Assembly: GCA_022340565.1 (NCBI GenBank)
Contig: JAJDNR010000077.1
Location: 1 to 44,845 of the forward strand
From: Desulfofustis sp.
GTDB lineage: Bacteria > Desulfobacterota > Desulfobulbia > Desulfobulbales > Desulfocapsaceae
Direction of reading: 5' to 3'
Length of the DNA stretch: 44,845 nt
The notes below the pieces were generated by a model, which was given only the letters and a program-made list of their open reading frames with translations, searched no databases and was not told where the DNA came from. This document shows positions 7,745 to 17,274 of this stretch, in pieces. The position numbers and the translations under genes were made by a program. The stretch's first letter is position 1; every line of letters begins with the position of its first letter.

Positions 7745-8980
7745 TCAGCGTTTCGTCTGCCGCACCTCTTCCTTGATTTCCCGGTCATGGATACCGATCA
7801 GGTAGAGCAGGCCGTCGAGGCCGACGCTGGAGATAGCGCTCGAGGCCTTCTGCCGGACGATCGGCTTGGCGTTGAAGGCAACCCCTAGCCCGGCGATGGA
7901 TATCATCGGCAGGTCATTGGCGCCGTCACCGACGGCGATGGTCTGCTCGAGCGCGATGTTCTCCTTTTCGGCAAGCTCGCGCAGCAGTTCCGCCTTCTTC
8001 TCGCCGTCGACGATCTCACCGATCACCCTGCCGGTGACGACCCCGTTCTGAACGTCGAGCTCGTTGGCATAGAGATAGTCAAAGCCGAGCCGCTGTTTCA
8101 AATATTCCCCGACGAACCGGAACCCGCCGGACAGGATGCCGAGCTTGTATCCCAGCCCTTTGAGGGTCTTGGCAACCAGGTCGGCACCATCGGTCAGCGG
8201 CAGTTCCCTGGTCAGTTTGGTCAGCTGTTCCTCGGGCAGTCCTTTGAGCAGTGCCACCCGCCGCCGAAAACTTTCTTTGAAGTCGATCTCCCCGCGCATC
8301 GCCATGTCCGTGATTTCCGCTACCTGGGGTCCGACGCCGGCCAGTTTCGCCAGTTCATCGATGACCTCGGCCTGGATCAGGGTCGAGTCCATGTCGAAGA
8401 CCACGAGTTTCCGGTTGCGCCGGTAGATATTGTCCACATGAAACGAAATATCGATGCCGGTTTTCTGGGAGATCTCCATGAATCTTCTGCGCATGTCCCC
8501 GATGTCCTGAGGCCTGCCGCTGATGGACATCTGAACGCAGGCGCGGGGGTTGTTCTGGGGTTCTTTCAGGGAGATCCGTCCGGTCAGGCGGGTGATGGAG
8601 TCGATATTGAGCTGGTTTTCGGTAATGATGGTCGCCACGGAGGCGATCTGCTGGGCGGAAATCGTCTTGCCGAGCAGGGTGATGATGCGCCGTTCCTTGC
8701 CGTGAGCATGAACCCAGTTTTCGTAGGCATCGGCCTCGATCGACTTGATGCCCACCTCGACTCCCAGGATGTGGCCCTCGAACAGCATATCCTTGAATAT
8801 TGACGAAAAATCCTTCGAATCGGGAATCTCGGCAAGGATTCCCAATGAAATGTGTTCATGAATCACCGCCTGACCGATATCCAGGATATTGACGTCATAC
8901 CCGGCGAGAATCCCGGTGAATTTAGCATCGAGCCCTTTCCGGTCCCTGCCGGTAATGCTGATCAGAACAATTTCACTCAT
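7745..8980 (-). CDS. serB: Phosphoserine phosphatase with N-terminal ACT domains
   Basis: Final step of serine synthesis, dephosphorylating O-phosphoserine. The 411-residue protein has two ACT-like ligand-binding modules (roughly 1-80 and 95-180; for example VLISITGRDRKGLDAKFTGIL) followed by a HAD phosphatase domain. HAD motifs are FDMDST at 195-200 (nucleophile Asp196), ILSGGF (motif II Ser) and GDGANDLPM (motif IV). The long ACT-bearing form is common in Desulfobacterota and mycobacteria; the ACT modules suggest feedback by serine. A separate promoter is likely because nearly 400 bases upstream are non-coding. Confidence 0.93.
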   Translation of the reverse strand: MSEIVLISITGRDRKGLDAKFTGILAGYDVNILDIGQAVIHEHISLGILAEIPDSKDFSSIFKDMLFEGHILGVEVGIKSIEADAYENWVHAHGKERRIITLLGKTISAQQIASVATIITENQLNIDSITRLTGRISLKEPQNNPRACVQMSISGRPQDIGDMRRRFMEISQKTGIDISFHVDNIYRRNRKLVVFDMDSTLIQAEVIDELAKLAGVGPQVAEITDMAMRGEIDFKESFRRRVALLKGLPEEQLTKLTRELPLTDGADLVAKTLKGLGYKLGILSGGFRFVGEYLKQRLGFDYLYANELDVQNGVVTGRVIGEIVDGEKKAELLRELAEKENIALEQTIAVGDGANDLPMISIAGLGVAFNAKPIVRQKASSAISSVGLDGLLYLIGIHDREIKEEVRQTKR

Positions 8981-9353
8981 GTACGTTCCTTTACCGTCCT
9001 TGCCATTACATCATCTGTGGACGTTCAATCGATGGTCTGCGCTGCACGGCCTGTGAATCTCCATGGACAAGACGCAGGTCGGATGGCCGGGGGCCGAGTT
9101 TCAGAGCCGGGTAACGGTCAAAACGATTTCGGGTAAGGTAACCAACTGCAGCCGAATTTGCCATGAATACCAGCGGTACCTGGCGAAATTTGAGGTGAAG
9201 CGCTTTCGGGTCAATCTATCAGGCGCAATCGTCAGCGTAAATCGTTAACGGGGATGAGACTGCTCGGGTCAACGCCCGAAATCATGATTATCGTTATTAT
9301 CAGCGTACGGCAGGTGTCGCGAAAGGCGGCAAATTCAACACAAAGAGGCACCC
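8981..9353. other. Divergent intergenic region between serB and the cupin gene
   Basis: A 373-base stretch without a supportable gene. A short hairpin (CGGG-TCAACG-CCCG near 9265-9280) is visible but has no T-tract. It presumably contains the serB promoter (minus) and the cupin-ferredoxin promoter (plus). I see no tRNA, repeat or known riboswitch. Confidence 0.4.
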
Positions 9354-9919
<566 letters not shown>

Positions 9920-9934
9920 CCGCCTCTTCGGTAG

Positions 9935-10189
9935 AGCGGCGCGATCTTCATCGAGGGATGGCTTCCGCCACGAGGATAACAAGGCTTTGACCGCTTTGAT
10001 CTGTTTCAGCCGCCTGATCGATTCCACGACCCGGGCTGCATTGTCGTAGATCGGCAAGTCGTCGGCCTGGGGTATCGCATCGCCGGTGAACAGAATCCCT
10101 TCTTCTTCGCAGAGCAATGACAGCGAGCACTTCGAATGACCGGGGGTGCAGATGACCCGCGCCATCATCGGGGCACACCGGACCCCCAT
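9935..10189 (-). pseudogene. Remnant of a metallo-beta-lactamase-fold hydrolase
   Basis: On the minus strand, residues ARVICTPGHSKCSLSLLCEEE followed by GILFTGDAIPQADDLPIYDN and VVESIRRLKQIKAVKALLSSW reproduce the C-terminal half of MBL-fold hydrolases: the TPGHS zinc-ligand His and the TGDA Asp ligand are both present. The N-terminal HxHxDH half is missing; a TAG lies in frame three bases before the first ATG (10189) and other stops follow upstream. The 3' side runs into the antisense of the ferredoxin gene without a normal end. A truncated, decayed gene is the most likely reading; limits are approximate. Confidence 0.6.
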
Positions 10190-10536
10190 GGACTAATGCG
10201 CCGGTTATCACTACTCCTTTGCAGAGGATGCGGTGAAGCAGAATCAGTCTCCCGAGGACTGGTGGTTGGAACGCTTTGAACATGACCCGCTGTGGGGAAA
10301 CCCCAGGCCCAGGAAGCAGTTGGCCCCTCTCTGCGCATATATGTTTGCGGTCCGATACCCTGTCGATACGGAATGTCTCAGGTAATTCATGCGGTCCACA
10401 CAAGAGACATGACGATATCACAAGATTGAAGTATGGTGGCGATGATTCAATAAGGTTCCGTCCACGACGGCGGCGGCCTCAAGCCGAATCTGACGCGTCT
10501 GCAATCGGCTCAATCATGTTTCTGGTGGAGAAGGGG
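10190..10536. other. Intergenic region upstream of the aldolase
   Basis: About 350 bases with no complete gene. The part next to 10190 may contain further degraded sequence of the MBL-fold gene, but I could not align it to the missing HxHxDH half in any frame. The remainder should contain the promoter of the aldolase gene. Confidence 0.35.
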
Positions 10537-11334
10537 ATGAAAACCAATATGTTAAGACAATTGTTGACTGACGGTAAACCAACCCTCGGCACCCGGGTGC
10601 AATCCATCTGGCCGTCCATCGTTGAGGCGCTCGGCCATACCGGCATGTTCGACTACGTGGAATTTCTTGCCGAATACGCACCGTTCGATCTGTATGCGCT
10701 GGATGATTTCTGCCGGGCCGCCGAACTGTTCAACCTGTCCACGATGATCAAGATCGACCACGAACCCCGGGGATTTCTCGCTCAGAAGGGCATCGGCTCC
10801 GGCTTCCAGAGCGTGCTGTTCGCCGACTGCCGGACCGAGGAGGACGCCCGCCACTGTGTGCAGGTGGTCCGCGCCGAGACCCCGGAGGAAGGCGGGACCC
10901 ACGGGGTGGGGATGCGCCGCTTCGCATTCATGGGACATTACGGCACCCCCGAATATGTGCAGGCCCTCAAGGACATCGTCATCGTGCTGATGATCGAGAA
11001 GAAGGCGGCTGTGGAGAATCTCGAGGCAATCCTGTCAGTGGACGGCATCGACATGGTCCAGTGGGGACCGGCAGACTACTCGATGAGCGTCGGCCGGCCG
11101 GGGCAGTGGACCCATCCTGAAGTCAAGGCGGTGGAGCGCAGAGTTATTGAAACGGCGCTGGAGCATGGCGTCCACCCCAGGGTTGAGATCGAGCACCTGG
11201 ACCAGGCGCAGTACTATATCGACATGGGCGTCCGTCACTTCAACCTGGGCATCGATATCAATATCCTTTTCAACTGGTGGATGCAGAATGGCGAAGCACT
11301 GCGCGAAAGGGTCTTGAATGCATCGTCCGGGTGA
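10537..11334 (+). CDS. HpcH/HpaI-type aldolase
   Basis: A 265-residue TIM-barrel class II aldolase of the HpcH/HpaI (2-keto-3-deoxy-acid or citrate-lyase-beta) family. Recognisable elements are GTRVQSIWPSIVEALGHTG at the N-terminus, the barrel strand VLMIEKKAAVENLEAIL with the metal-ligand Glu, and VDGIDMVQWGPADYSMSVG with the Asp ligand. The ATG at 10537 follows GGAG/AGGGG; the frame is open further upstream but without family sequence. It is a single gene between the MBL remnant and the convergent glutathione S-transferase. Substrate not assignable. Confidence 0.85.
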   Translation: MKTNMLRQLLTDGKPTLGTRVQSIWPSIVEALGHTGMFDYVEFLAEYAPFDLYALDDFCRAAELFNLSTMIKIDHEPRGFLAQKGIGSGFQSVLFADCRTEEDARHCVQVVRAETPEEGGTHGVGMRRFAFMGHYGTPEYVQALKDIVIVLMIEKKAAVENLEAILSVDGIDMVQWGPADYSMSVGRPGQWTHPEVKAVERRVIETALEHGVHPRVEIEHLDQAQYYIDMGVRHFNLGIDINILFNWWMQNGEALRERVLNASSG

Positions 11335-11373
11335 GCGTAAGCCACCGGTTTTGGTCAACAGTGCCCGATACCC

Positions 11374-12021
11374 TTAGTCTTCGTAGGCCTCGATGATCTC
11401 CGTTTCCGCTCGTGCGGCGCTGATCCAGGCCTGCAGCGAGGGAAGCGAGCGCATTGTTTCCATATACTCCGCTTCCATAGCCCCGACCTCGATCCCGTAG
11501 CTGTCAAAGCGCAACACCACCGGCGCGTACATCGCATCGGCAATGCTGAACCCCCCGAACAAAAACTCCCCGTTTCGCGCATACTCCCGCCTGCACGAAC
11601 TCCAGATGTCACGCACCCGTTCGATTTCATCAGCCAACTCCGGCGATATCGCGGCGGCCGGCTTTTTTCTCCGGCAGTTCATCGGCAAGCAGGTTCTGAT
11701 CTGGGAAAAGCCGCTGTGCATCTCGCTGCTGATGCTTCGGGCGACGGCTCGCGCGGCGGTTTTTTTCGGCCAGCAGTTGAGTTCGGGGTGCTGTTCCGCG
11801 ATATATTCGCTGATTGCCAGCGAGTCCCATATCCTGAGATCTCCCGAGATGAGCACCGGTACCAGACCGCTCGGAGAATAGTGACGGATGTTCTGTTCGA
11901 ATTCATCGTCGTTGAGCCGCAGGCGCAGCTCCTCGAATTCGATGTCGAACTGGGTCAGTAGAAGCCAGGCGCGCAGGGACCAGGAGGAATAGTTCTTGTT
12001 GCCGATGACAAGGGTGTACAT
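11374..12021 (-). CDS. Glutathione S-transferase family protein
   Basis: A 215-residue two-domain GST. The thioredoxin-like N-domain starts YTLVIGNKNYSSWSLRAWLLL, with the SSWS serine region expected to activate glutathione; PVLISGDLRIWDSLAISEYI carries the cis-Pro and the glutamyl-binding D-S pair. The helical C-domain includes GGFSIADAMYAPVVLRFDSYGI, the N-capping motif. This subtype is widespread in aerobic proteobacteria, whereas strict anaerobes usually lack glutathione, so transfer is possible. It is a lone gene, convergent with the aldolase. Confidence 0.9.
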   Translation of the reverse strand: MYTLVIGNKNYSSWSLRAWLLLTQFDIEFEELRLRLNDDEFEQNIRHYSPSGLVPVLISGDLRIWDSLAISEYIAEQHPELNCWPKKTAARAVARSISSEMHSGFSQIRTCLPMNCRRKKPAAAISPELADEIERVRDIWSSCRREYARNGEFLFGGFSIADAMYAPVVLRFDSYGIEVGAMEAEYMETMRSLPSLQAWISAARAETEIIEAYED

Positions 12022-12251
12022 AATGAACCTTCGTTGGAACTGGCGGGTGATGATCGATTGCCTGATCGATGATTCTATCGCGTGTTGTCAAGTCAACAGA
12101 TAAATACGACTGTTTCTCGGGGCAAGTGAGGAATCGGTAAAATTGGTGCGTTGGTGATGAATCAGATTGCTTTCTGGCGGTCAACGTTGTCATGTGTTAC
12201 GGTGTTGCCGATTGAATTCGGCTGAAGACCTCACTCGGGAGGGTTCAAACC

Positions 12252-13067
12252 ATGCAGAGCTACCGCTGGGACAGCGAGGATTACGAGAGGCACTCCCGTA
12301 GCCAGCAGCTATGGGCGACGGAGCTTATCGCCAAACTTTCGCTGGTCGGAACCGAAACCCTGCTCGATATCGGCTGCGGCGACGGCAAGGTGACCGCCGA
12401 AATCGCCCGTATCCTCGACCGCGGGTCGGTGACCGGCATCGACAACTCTCCGTCGATGATAGAACTGGCTCAGAAACGGCATCCGGCGCACGGGTTCGCG
12501 AATCTCTCGTTCAGTCTGCTCGATGCGGTCGACCTGGCCGGCGAACCCTCGCTGGCGTCACGGTTCGATGTGGTGTTTTCCAATGCGGCTCTGCATTGGG
12601 TGAAGGATCACCGCCCGGTGGTCGACGGTATCGCTTCAGCTCTGGCCCCCGGGGGGAAATTGCTCCTGCAGATGGGAGGTCGGGGAAACGGCCGGGTGGT
12701 GGTCGAAATCCTCGACGAGTTGCTGGCATCGGATCGGTTCACACCATATTTTGAGGATTTTACTTTTCCCTACGGTTTCCTTGGCGTCGAGGATTATGAA
12801 GCGCTGCTTGCCGGTGCCGGTTTCGTTGACCGGCGGGTCGAACTGATCGACAAGGACATGGTCCACGACGGCAAGGAGGGTCTCAGCGGCTGGATCAGGA
12901 CGACGTGGCTGCCTTACACTCAGCGGATCCCCGAGGCGCAGCGGGATGCCTTTATCGATCTGGTCGCATCTGCTTACCTTAGGCGGGTGCCGCTGGATGC
13001 AGAGGGCCGGGCCCATGTCGCCATGGTGCGGCTCGAGGTGGAAGCGAAAAAGCAGTATCATGCATGA
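12252..13067 (+). CDS. Class I SAM-dependent methyltransferase (Tam-like), second copy
   Basis: A 271-residue methyltransferase with motif I LLDIGCGDG (37-45), VTGIDNS at the end of strand 2 and FDVVFSNAALHWV at motif IV, resembling trans-aconitate methyltransferase. It shares architecture with the gene at 4766-5536 (GIDxS, VVFSxxxLHW), but the two are clearly diverged. A very strong ribosome binding site (GGGAGGG, 12237-12243) precedes the ATG. Its 3' end overlaps surE, and surE in turn overlaps a dehydratase gene, so the three are probably one translationally coupled operon. Confidence 0.87.
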   Translation: MQSYRWDSEDYERHSRSQQLWATELIAKLSLVGTETLLDIGCGDGKVTAEIARILDRGSVTGIDNSPSMIELAQKRHPAHGFANLSFSLLDAVDLAGEPSLASRFDVVFSNAALHWVKDHRPVVDGIASALAPGGKLLLQMGGRGNGRVVVEILDELLASDRFTPYFEDFTFPYGFLGVEDYEALLAGAGFVDRRVELIDKDMVHDGKEGLSGWIRTTWLPYTQRIPEAQRDAFIDLVASAYLRRVPLDAEGRAHVAMVRLEVEAKKQYHA

Positions 13068-13899
13068 AAAACCAAAACGTATCATGATAAAACACCCTCA
13101 TCTTGCAATAACCAATGACGACGGCATCGATTCCCCCGGTTTGCGGGCGGCGGTGGAGGCAGTGGCGGACCTCGGCACCCTCACCGTCGTTGCCCCTACC
13201 GATCAGCAGACGGCGACCGGCAGGGGAATGACCGGGAACAGGCAAAGTGGATTCAGGCGATTCGATTACCGCTATTCCGGCGGTGTGGCAACGGCTTACC
13301 ATTGCCCGTGTTCACCGGCCCAGGTGGTGCGGCATGCACTGCTGACCGTCTTTCGCCAGGAACGGCCCGACCTGTTCATTTCCGGCATCAATTACGGGGA
13401 GAATCTCGGCAACATGGTCACCTGTTCGGGAACCGTCGGTGCGGCGCTCGAAGCTGCCAGCCACAGGATTCCGGCCATCGCCGTATCGAAACAGACGGAT
13501 ATTGCCTCGCACCATCGTTACACCGATCAGAAATGGGAGGTAACCGCTTATTTTCTCAGGATATTCGTCGAAAAAATTCTTTCCGGATCGCTGCTCCCCG
13601 ATGTCGATGTGTTGAAGATCGATGTGCCCGCCGACGCCACCGAGCGTACCGACTGGAAGCTCACGACCCTGTCGCGAACCGCCTATTATTCGAGGTTCAT
13701 AGACAATCCCGCTTTTGACAGCAGGATATGCGATTTCGAGACGCGGATCAGCGTCGACAGCGACCGTCTCGAGGTGGGATCGGACATCCATGCGCTGGCC
13801 GTGGAGCGAATCGTGTCCGTCACGCCGCTCAGCATTGACCTGACGTCCCGTGTCAGTTTTTCGGATCTGCATTCGAAACTCAACCGGGAGAGCCCGTGA
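13060..13899 (+). CDS. surE: 5'/3'-nucleotidase SurE
   Basis: A metal-dependent nucleoside-monophosphate phosphatase linked to stationary-phase survival. Of 279 residues, the N-terminal TNDDGIDSPG (acid ligands near 19-22), SGINYGENLGN (Asn ligand) and CSGTVGAALEA are diagnostic. The ATG at 13060 overlaps the methyltransferase stop by eight bases; an in-frame ATG at 13084 would shorten the N-terminus to a more typical MIKHPHLAITNDDG. The stop overlaps the next gene's GTG by four bases. Function in this operon is inferred from family only. Confidence 0.93.
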   Translation: MHEKPKRIMIKHPHLAITNDDGIDSPGLRAAVEAVADLGTLTVVAPTDQQTATGRGMTGNRQSGFRRFDYRYSGGVATAYHCPCSPAQVVRHALLTVFRQERPDLFISGINYGENLGNMVTCSGTVGAALEAASHRIPAIAVSKQTDIASHHRYTDQKWEVTAYFLRIFVEKILSGSLLPDVDVLKIDVPADATERTDWKLTTLSRTAYYSRFIDNPAFDSRICDFETRISVDSDRLEVGSDIHALAVERIVSVTPLSIDLTSRVSFSDLHSKLNRESP

Positions 13900-14819
13900 G
13901 CGATCTGCACATCCGCACCCCGCTGATCGAGTCGCTGCCGCTCTCCCGCATCATTGGGAGCAGGGTCTGGCTGAAGATCGAATCGCTGCAGCCGTCGGGT
14001 TCCTTCAAGCTGCGCGGCATCGGCAGGGTCTGCAGTCACTGCGTCGCCAATGGCGCCAGGGAACTGATCAGCTCGTCGGGCGGTAATGCCGGAATCGCCG
14101 TCGCCTACTCGGGCAGAAAGCTGGGCGTGCCGGTGACCGTGGTCGTACCCGGATCCACCTCCAGCCGCGCCATCGAGTTGATCAGGCAGCAAAACGGCGC
14201 GGTAATCGTTCACGGGGAAACGTGGCAGGAAGCCCATGCCCGTGCCGTCGGGATGACCACCGCCGAACGAGTCTGTATTCACCCGTTCGATGATCCCCTG
14301 TTGTGGCAGGGTCATGCAACCCTGATCGACGAGGTGACCGATGCCGGCGTCAGCCCCGATGCGGTGGTCTTATCGGTGGGCGGCGGCGGCCTGCTGTGCG
14401 GAGTTATCGAGGGGCTTCGGAGCAACAGCCTGGGTGAGGTGCCGGTGCTCGGCGTCGAGACCGCAGGGGCGGCATCTCTCGCCGGCGCGCTCGCCGCCGG
14501 CAAACTGATCGAACTGGAACGGATTACCTCCATTGCCACCTCGCTCGGCGCCAAAAAGGTCGCACCGCAGGCCTTCGAGTATAGGCTTAGGCATGAAATT
14601 GCCAGCCTGGTCGTGTCTGATCGTCAGGCGGTGGATGCCTGCCTGCGATTTGCGGACGATCACCGGGTGCTGGTGGAGCCTGCCTGCGGGGCAGCGCTGG
14701 CGGCCATCTATGAAGATGCCGAATGGCTTAAGGACAAGACCTCGATTCTTGTGGTGGTTTGCGGCGGCGCCGGCGTGACCATGGAGCAGCTGCGGCGATG
14801 GGAAAAGCAACTGGCATAG
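13896..14819 (+). CDS. PLP-dependent serine/threonine dehydratase-like enzyme
   Basis: A 307-residue fold-type II PLP enzyme, probably deaminating L-serine or L-threonine. The Schiff-base Lys38 lies in SGSFKLRG, the substrate loop is SSGGNAGIAVAYS, the phosphate-binding glycine loop is SVGGGGLLCGV, and VCGGAG near the C-terminus contacts the pyridine ring. It resembles the short, regulatory-domain-free serine dehydratases of the mammalian SDH type, including Cys at VEPACGAAL. The start is GTG overlapping the surE stop. Substrate preference is uncertain; diaminopropionate or threo-hydroxyaspartate relatives exist. Confidence 0.88.
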   Translation: MSDLHIRTPLIESLPLSRIIGSRVWLKIESLQPSGSFKLRGIGRVCSHCVANGARELISSSGGNAGIAVAYSGRKLGVPVTVVVPGSTSSRAIELIRQQNGAVIVHGETWQEAHARAVGMTTAERVCIHPFDDPLLWQGHATLIDEVTDAGVSPDAVVLSVGGGGLLCGVIEGLRSNSLGEVPVLGVETAGAASLAGALAAGKLIELERITSIATSLGAKKVAPQAFEYRLRHEIASLVVSDRQAVDACLRFADDHRVLVEPACGAALAAIYEDAEWLKDKTSILVVVCGGAGVTMEQLRRWEKQLA

Positions 14820-14855
14820 TTTCAGCCGGAAAATCATCATATTCAGGAGCGTGAA

Positions 14856-15548
14856 ATGAAATCGCAACCCAAAGAGCAGACAACGGCCGCTTGTGCCCGC
14901 TGCCCGGTTAAAATCTCCGACCGGCTCTGCCGGGAAGCATCGGGCAAATCTCCGGACTTCTGTCCCACAGCGAATTTGGAGGCGCTTGCCGAGCAAAGCC
15001 GGGAGGAATACAGAAATGATCCGAAGATCCATGAGTTTGCCAAACAGGCGTCGATTCAGGAAGGGACCGGTTACGGCAACCGGGACTTGGGGTATGAGCA
15101 TGTGCGGCCGATCAAGACCAGGATCGAAGAGGTGATCGAGTTCGCCGGGCGCATGCACTACACGCGACTCGGTCTGGCGTTCTGCGTCGGTTTGAGAAAA
15201 GAGGCCAGGATCGTGGAAAATCTGATCGGCTCCAAAGGCTTCGACATGGTCTCGGTGGTCTGCAAGGTCGGCGGTACCCCCAAGGATCTCATCGGTCTGG
15301 CACGAGACGAGCATATCGACTCGAGCAGGGACGAAGCGATGTGCAACCCGATTCTGCAGGCGATGGTACTGAACCGCGAGAAGACTGATTTCAACATCCT
15401 GCTCGGGCTCTGCGTCGGACATGACTCGATGTTCTTTAAATATTCCGAGGCGCCCTGCACGGTGCTGGCGGTCAAGGACCGGGTACTGGGCCACAATCCG
15501 CTGGCAGCCATCTTCACCCTGGACAGCTATTATCGGTCGGTGAAATAG
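14856..15548 (+). CDS. DUF1847-like metal-binding protein
   Basis: A 230-residue protein of a conserved family of unknown function common in anaerobes. The N-terminus has a Cys cluster (CARCPVKISDRLC then FCP), and further cysteines occur in FCVG, VVCK, MCNP, LCVGH and APCT, so a metal or Fe-S site is likely. The repeated FCVGLRKEA and LCVGHDSMF segments look like an internal duplication around a Cys. AGGAG (14845-14849) precedes the ATG. It follows the dehydratase by 36 bases and may be co-transcribed. The family assignment is from memory of the motif pattern. Confidence 0.8.
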   Translation: MKSQPKEQTTAACARCPVKISDRLCREASGKSPDFCPTANLEALAEQSREEYRNDPKIHEFAKQASIQEGTGYGNRDLGYEHVRPIKTRIEEVIEFAGRMHYTRLGLAFCVGLRKEARIVENLIGSKGFDMVSVVCKVGGTPKDLIGLARDEHIDSSRDEAMCNPILQAMVLNREKTDFNILLGLCVGHDSMFFKYSEAPCTVLAVKDRVLGHNPLAAIFTLDSYYRSVK

Positions 15549-15665
15549 TTTTTGCCAACTTGAACTTGAGGGGGGGACGCTTATCGTTATTTGAGTCTGA
15601 GGACAACGCTCGGATCAGGTTGAATAGGTATGGTTTCCAATCAATTCAATGCGAGGAGAACAGTC

Positions 15666-16253
15666 ATGGCAGTCAAGAAAATTCTGATGCTGGTCGGAGA
15701 TTTCGTCGAAGATTACGAAGCGATGGTGCCGTTTCAGATGCTCGTCATGGTCGGGCACAGGGTAGATACGGTATGTCCCGGTAAAAAGGCGGGCGAAACC
15801 GTTCGCACTGCGGTGCACGATTTCGAAGGGGATCAGACCTACAGCGAGAAACCGGGCCATAACTTTGCGATCACCGCCGATTTCGACGCAGTTTCGGCGG
15901 ACCAATACGACGCGCTGGTAATCCCCGGCGGTCGCGCACCTGAGTATATCAGGCTGGATCCGAAGGTGCTGGAGATCGTACGGGGATTCAATTCCGCCAA
16001 GAAGCCGATCGCCGCCATCTGCCACGGTCAGCAGGTGCTGGTTGCCGCCGGGGTTGTCGAAGGCAGGACCTGCACCGCCTACCCGGCGGTCAAGCCCGAT
16101 GTCGAGCGGGCAGGCGGCACCTGGGGCGAGGTCAACGAGACTTTTTCCAATGCCTATGTGGACGGCAACCTGGTGACAGCTGCCGCCTGGCCGGGACATC
16201 CCGAGTGGATGCGAAAATTCCTCAAGGTGCTCGGTTCCACCATCGAACCGTGA
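15666..16253 (+). CDS. DJ-1/PfpI family protein
   Basis: A 195-residue class I glutamine-amidotransferase-like protein. The nucleophile elbow AICHG places Cys119-His120, and Glu18 in VEDYE is the usual acidic partner. IPGGRAPEY precedes it as in PfpI proteins. The ATG at 15666 has GAGGAG (15653-15658) upstream; an earlier in-frame ATG at 15630 lacks one. Members act as proteases, glyoxalases/deglycases or chaperones; the activity here is unknown. A long hairpin directly after the stop suggests the transcript ends here. Confidence 0.9.
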   Translation: MAVKKILMLVGDFVEDYEAMVPFQMLVMVGHRVDTVCPGKKAGETVRTAVHDFEGDQTYSEKPGHNFAITADFDAVSADQYDALVIPGGRAPEYIRLDPKVLEIVRGFNSAKKPIAAICHGQQVLVAAGVVEGRTCTAYPAVKPDVERAGGTWGEVNETFSNAYVDGNLVTAAAWPGHPEWMRKFLKVLGSTIEP

Positions 16254-16599
16254 TCAGACAGACCAGGCGGGGAGCTTCAAGGCTTCCTGCCTGGTTCCAT
16301 CATCTCTTCTGAACCTGCTGCAGACCAGCGTGTGGACGGACTGAAATTCGATATCGATTTAACAAATGTCCGTTGTATCTCTGCACTCAATCAGGGCAGA
16401 GATTGGAATATATCGAGTCCGGGGAATGCAGTGGCGGCACATTCCAGACTGCGGCTCTCCAGCCTGTTCGCCGGGCCGGTGAAAATTGCTCCGGAATCGG
16501 CAGCTTCGCTGCCTTACTGGCCGTAGCAAACCATTTTCACCACCCCACCTCCGCTTTCTTCTCTGGTCTGGTTCTGGGGAAAAACATGAAGAGATCAGG
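16254..16599. other. Intergenic region between converging operons
   Basis: 346 bases between the DJ-1 gene (plus) and the lolD stop (minus). Apart from the hairpin at 16262-16295 I find nothing that can be supported; open frames here have no ribosome binding site or family sequence. Confidence 0.4.
16262..16295 (+). terminator. Long hairpin after the DJ-1/PfpI gene, probable terminator
   Basis: ACCAGGCGGGGAGC (16262-16275) pairs with GCTTCCTGCCTGGT (16282-16295) through 14 pairs, two of them G-U, around a six-base loop. It starts nine bases after the stop codon and is followed by a pyrimidine-rich stretch rather than a clean T-tract. Confidence 0.6.
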
Positions 16600-17274
16600 T
16601 TATGTCAACCGGCCGTCCTGCAGGGTCAGGCAGCGGTCCATGCGGTCCGCCAGGCTGGTGTTGTGGGTAACCATCAGCACCGCCAGGGAGTGCTCTCTGC
16701 AGATCGATTGGAGCAGGTCGAAGACCATCAGCCCTGCCCGGCTGTCGAGGTTGCCGGTCGGCTCGTCGGCCAGCAGCAGGTCGGGTTCCATGATCAGGGC
16801 CCGGGCCAGCGCCGTGCGCTGCTGTTCGCCGCCTGACAGTTCGTGGACCCGGTGTTGTTCGCGGTGACCCAGTTCGACGGCGGCCAGCAGCCTGCGGGCG
16901 AAGGGTTCGGCGTCTTTTCTGCTCTTGCCGGAGATCAGTGCCGGCATCATCACGTTCTCCAGGGCGCTGAATTCGGGGAGCAGGTGGTGGAACTGGAAGA
17001 TGAATCCCAGTGATCGGTTGCGGAACGAGGCCAGTTCCCGGTCGCCCTTTTCGTCGAGCCGTTCTCCCTTGAACAATAACTGTCCGCTGGTCGGAGATGC
17101 AAGCGTACCGAGGATCTGCAGCATCGTCGTCTTGCCTGAACCGGACGCGCCGATGATGGCGGTCATCTGGCCCGCGTGGATGTCGAGGTTAACACCCTTC
17201 AACACTTCGACATCGGTGATGCCGTTGCGGAAAATTTTGATGATATCGACGGCCTGGAGCAGCGGTGAAGTCAT
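16600..17274 (-). CDS. lolD: Lipoprotein-releasing ABC transporter ATPase LolD
   Basis: A 224-residue ATPase of the MacB/LolD class that powers release of outer-membrane lipoproteins from the inner membrane. Walker A GASGSGKT is at 42-49, the signature is LSGGEQQR, Walker B is LLLADEPTGNLD and the switch His is in VTHN. The ATG at 17274 overlaps the stop of the permease gene by four bases (ATGA). The longer open frame upstream is inside the permease. Related MacB and FtsE ATPases are excluded by the lolE neighbour. Confidence 0.93.
   Translation of the reverse strand: MTSPLLQAVDIIKIFRNGITDVEVLKGVNLDIHAGQMTAIIGASGSGKTTMLQILGTLASPTSGQLLFKGERLDEKGDRELASFRNRSLGFIFQFHHLLPEFSALENVMMPALISGKSRKDAEPFARRLLAAVELGHREQHRVHELSGGEQQRTALARALIMEPDLLLADEPTGNLDSRAGLMVFDLLQSICREHSLAVLMVTHNTSLADRMDRCLTLQDGRLT

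Noticed and set aside
9265-9280. Hairpin CGGG-TCAACG-CCCG as a terminator
   Set aside because: Only four pairs, no T-tract, and it lies upstream of a gene on both strands.
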